Shown here piece by piece: positions 22,506-23,554 of a DNA stretch of 23,554 bases (the first letter of the stretch is position 1; every line of letters begins with the position of its first letter). The stretch spans positions 1 through 23,554 of IMG/VR virus record IMGVR_UViG_3300020411_000004; one strand, 5' to 3'. The notes under the pieces are model-generated. The model was not told the origin of the DNA, ran no database searches, and saw only the letters and a program-made list of their open reading frames with translations. Both the position numbers and the translations under genes were made by a program. This DNA is from a virus.

Positions 22506-23554
22506 ATGGCACTCACACGTCTTAAAAATATCATAACGTCGAGGACTGGTCGTATTATATACGTCAACCCCGACGACTTTGATGCATCGGATGCTTATGA
22601 TAACCGAGGTAACTCTGCATTGCGTCCGTTTAAGACGTTACAACGTGCATTCCTTGAAGTAGCAAGATTTTCATATAGGGTTGGTCTTTCAAACGACGAA
22701 TTTGACGCATTCTCAATCTATCTCTACCCATCTGAGTATGTGGTGGATAATAGACCAGGTATTGCTGACTATAACAATATTCAACCATTTAACGAGAATA
22801 CTAACTTTGATCTCACATCACCTTCAAACGAACTTTATAAATTCAATTCGACTCGTGGTGGCATTATCGTCCCAAGAGGTTGTTCCGTTGTTGGATCTGA
22901 CCTTAGAAGAACGAAGATTACACCTAAGTATGTTCCTTATCCTACAGTACAAGGATCTCTGGGAATAACTGCTGCTAACGAACCTGTCCCTGCTGGTATA
23001 TTCAAACTAACTGGTGGATGCTATTTCTGGCAGATGTCATTCTTTGATGGTGACAACACTGGTGTATATTATCGTGATGATTTAGCACAAATCGCTCCAA
23101 ACTTCTCACACCATAAACTCACATGTTTTGAGTTTGCTAACGTAGAAGATCTAGAGTTATATTATCAGAAGATATCAAAAGGATACGCAGTTATCCCAGA
23201 TACATCTGGTATTGTTTCTCAAGACCAAATGCAGGCAAGGGTTGAGGAAAACAGAATTGTAGGTCCGATTTCTGATGAATTCGCTGTATCACAGATAATA
23301 AGAAATGGACAAACAGCAACAGCATTTACCGTGGACCAACTTGGTAACCCCAAGAACCACGGATTCTCTGTGGGTGTGGCAGTTAACATCTCTGGTGTTA
23401 CTGGTCCTACTGATCAGGATGCTCTCCTTTATAACGGATCATTCCTAGTCACCTCAGCACAGGGTAACCAATTTACGTACCAGATGTCTGCTGAGCCATC
23501 AGGTAACGCACTAGGTAGCAACGTACTAGTCAAGGTCGAGATTGATACAGTTGA
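22506..23554 (+). CDS. Large structural protein with beta-helix-like start, partial
   Basis: The frame is open from the ATG at 22506 to the window end (349 codons, no stop), so the gene continues downstream. Seen: MALTRLKNIITSRTGRIIYV (1-20), then NPDDFDASD and NRGNSALRPFKTLQRAFLEV (36-55), the N-P-F-K-T-L-Q-x-A pattern that starts many pectate-lyase-like right-handed beta-helices. Further rungs include GGIIVPRGCSVVGSDL (about 119-134) and GGCYFWQMSFFDGD. Known: such folds occur in phage tail spikes and fibres; the DUF1565-type start is similar. No catalytic residues can be assigned. A late promoter-like site precedes it. Confidence 0.85.
   Translation, partial: MALTRLKNIITSRTGRIIYVNPDDFDASDAYDNRGNSALRPFKTLQRAFLEVARFSYRVGLSNDEFDAFSIYLYPSEYVVDNRPGIADYNNIQPFNENTNFDLTSPSNELYKFNSTRGGIIVPRGCSVVGSDLRRTKITPKYVPYPTVQGSLGITAANEPVPAGIFKLTGGCYFWQMSFFDGDNTGVYYRDDLAQIAPNFSHHKLTCFEFANVEDLELYYQKISKGYAVIPDTSGIVSQDQMQARVEENRIVGPISDEFAVSQIIRNGQTATAFTVDQLGNPKNHGFSVGVAVNISGVTGPTDQDALLYNGSFLVTSAQGNQFTYQMSAEPSGNALGSNVLVKVEIDTV

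Noticed and set aside
22681-22968. A 95-codon plus-strand frame
   Set aside because: It lies in another frame of the partial beta-helix gene, which is open from 22506 to the window end and has recognisable sequence.

Overview
This window is a piece of a T4-like cyanophage genome (a myovirus of marine Synechococcus or Prochlorococcus). Recognisable T4 morphogenesis genes (gp32, gp53, gp48, gp4, gp54, gp26, gp27-like, gp5) lie beside cyanophage-specific auxiliary metabolic genes (cp12, cpeT, talC). The DNA is AT-rich, genes are tightly packed with ATGA-type overlaps, and T4-style late promoters (TATAAATA-like) precede several structural genes. No host gene, tRNA, integrase or insertion sequence was seen, so this reads as continuous phage genome.

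Layout. (1) 1-900: the 3' end of the single-strand DNA-binding protein gene, then a small secreted His-rich protein and a strong terminator. (2) 922-2811, minus strand: baseplate genes 53 and 48. Gene 48 shares its start tetranucleotide with the divergent plus-strand head-completion gene 4. (3) 2810-14787, plus strand: gp4, an unassigned virion-assembly protein, gp54, a gp26-type chaperone with a likely -1 frameshift into a 63-codon ORF, two large paralogous tape-measure-like proteins, a gp27-like hub protein, cp12, cpeT and a gp5-like hub/spike without a visible lysozyme domain. (4) 14784-18480: a cassette of ParB-like, small unknown, talC and cupin-oxygenase genes driven by host-type promoters (TTGACA-N17-TATAAT and TTGACA-N17-TATACT), so probably early. 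(5) 18481-18925: a minus-strand 53-aa gene with its own late promoter and terminator, then a late promoter facing right. (6) 18926-23554: three fibre or structural proteins, the last cut by the window end.

How it fits together. Most of the window builds the baseplate and tail. The gp26 frameshift pair sits directly upstream of the tape-measure-like genes, as the G/GT chaperone genes do in other long-tailed phages. The metabolic genes fit the known cyanophage strategy: CP12 inhibits the Calvin cycle, TalC pushes the pentose phosphate pathway, and CpeT acts in phycobiliprotein maturation. The strongest unusual signal is the frameshift module at 5169-5235: an in-register T TTT TTC heptamer, a 5-nt spacer and a long stem-loop that buries the downstream start codon. 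The other main points are the hidden minus-strand gene at 18564-18725 and the palindrome-rich early promoter at 16096-16135.
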